Assembly: GCA_017995595.1 (NCBI GenBank)
Contig: JAGOIO010000026.1
Span: 5,058 to 10,581 of the forward strand
Source of the DNA: a bacterium
Lineage (GTDB): Bacteria > Cyanobacteriota > Vampirovibrionia > Gastranaerophilales > Gastranaerophilaceae
DNA length: 5,524 bases
Direction: 5' to 3'
The position numbers and the translations under genes are program-made. Positions 5,361 to 5,524 of the stretch are shown in pieces; within the stretch, counting starts at the first letter, position 1, and the number at the start of each line of letters is the position of its first letter. The notes below the pieces were generated by a model. It worked only from the letters and a program-made list of their open reading frames with translations. It did not search any database and was not told the origin of the DNA.

Positions 5361-5524
5361 ATGTTCAATGTTAATAAACTTAAATTTATAGATTTTTGTT
5401 CCGGTATTGGTGCCGGTCGATTAGGACTTGAATTAGCAGGAATGGAATGTATTGCACATAGCGAAATAAATATCGATTCTGACTATACTTATAATCTATT
5501 TTTTAATGATACTAACAATTTAGG
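5361..5524 (+). CDS. DNA cytosine-5 methyltransferase (5' part; runs off the right edge)
   Basis: The frame from the ATG at 5361 is open to the window end, giving 54 residues. FIDFCSGIGAGRLGLELAG (9-27) is motif I of C5-cytosine methyltransferases, the S-adenosylmethionine loop. E35 in HSEIN (33-37) is motif II, the acidic residue that contacts the SAM ribose, and TYNLFFND follows where family members have a TY..NF stretch. The usual Phe of the F-x-G-x-G loop is Cys here (C13). The catalytic Pro-Cys motif IV, target-recognition domain and motifs VIII-X lie beyond the window. The enzyme would methylate cytosine at a sequence-specific DNA site, either as part of a restriction-modification system or as an orphan phage or plasmid-type methylase. 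The ribosome binding site is weak, and no clear promoter is seen in the 52 bases after the tRNA terminator. The position just 3' of a tRNA gene suggests acquired DNA. Confidence 0.88.
   Translation, partial: MFNVNKLKFIDFCSGIGAGRLGLELAGMECIAHSEINIDSDYTYNLFFNDTNNL

Noticed and set aside
1..5524. CRISPR arrays, insertion sequences, toxin-antitoxin pairs or long tandem repeats
   Set aside because: A read of both strands showed no spaced direct repeats, transposase motifs or paired small ORFs of these types.

Overview
The window is AT-rich bacterial chromosome that reads as ordinary core-gene territory up to about 5.3 kb. A DNA methyltransferase begins at the right edge and may mark the start of accessory DNA. 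The combination of low GC, an alpha/beta-type glycyl-tRNA synthetase whose beta gene stands apart from its alpha partner, and a GlyS sequence that reads as cyanobacteria-like by eye points to a low-GC relative of Cyanobacteria (Melainabacteria / Gastranaerophilales type, often found in guts). This assignment is inference from memory of the families, at roughly even confidence.

Layout. Positions 671-1 (minus) hold the first 223 codons of hisG, the first enzyme of histidine synthesis, which runs off the left edge. An 82-base divergent gap separates it from der (754-2091, plus), a double GTPase for 50S ribosome assembly. An 84-base gap with a good sigma70-type promoter leads to glyS (2176-4200, plus), the glycyl-tRNA synthetase beta subunit. 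A 166-base structured intergenic region precedes an unrecognised 106-residue helical protein (4367-4687), which ends in a clear intrinsic terminator at 4742-4779. Next comes a small 80-residue ferredoxin/ACT-fold protein (4823-5065) with a strong ribosome binding site. A tRNA-Asp(GTC) gene (5199-5276) follows, with its own promoter and its own intrinsic terminator (5280-5308). The last 164 bases open a cytosine-5 DNA methyltransferase (5361 onward, truncated by the window).

The genes look like separate short transcription units rather than one pathway operon. der, glyS and tRNA-Asp all serve translation, but each appears to have its own promoter. The least explained parts are the orphan 106-residue protein with its hairpin-rich leader and 3' untranslated region, the H/C-containing small ACT-like protein, and the tRNA-Asp/methyltransferase junction, which is a classic kind of place for an integrated element or defence locus. 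No complete novel system is visible inside the window.
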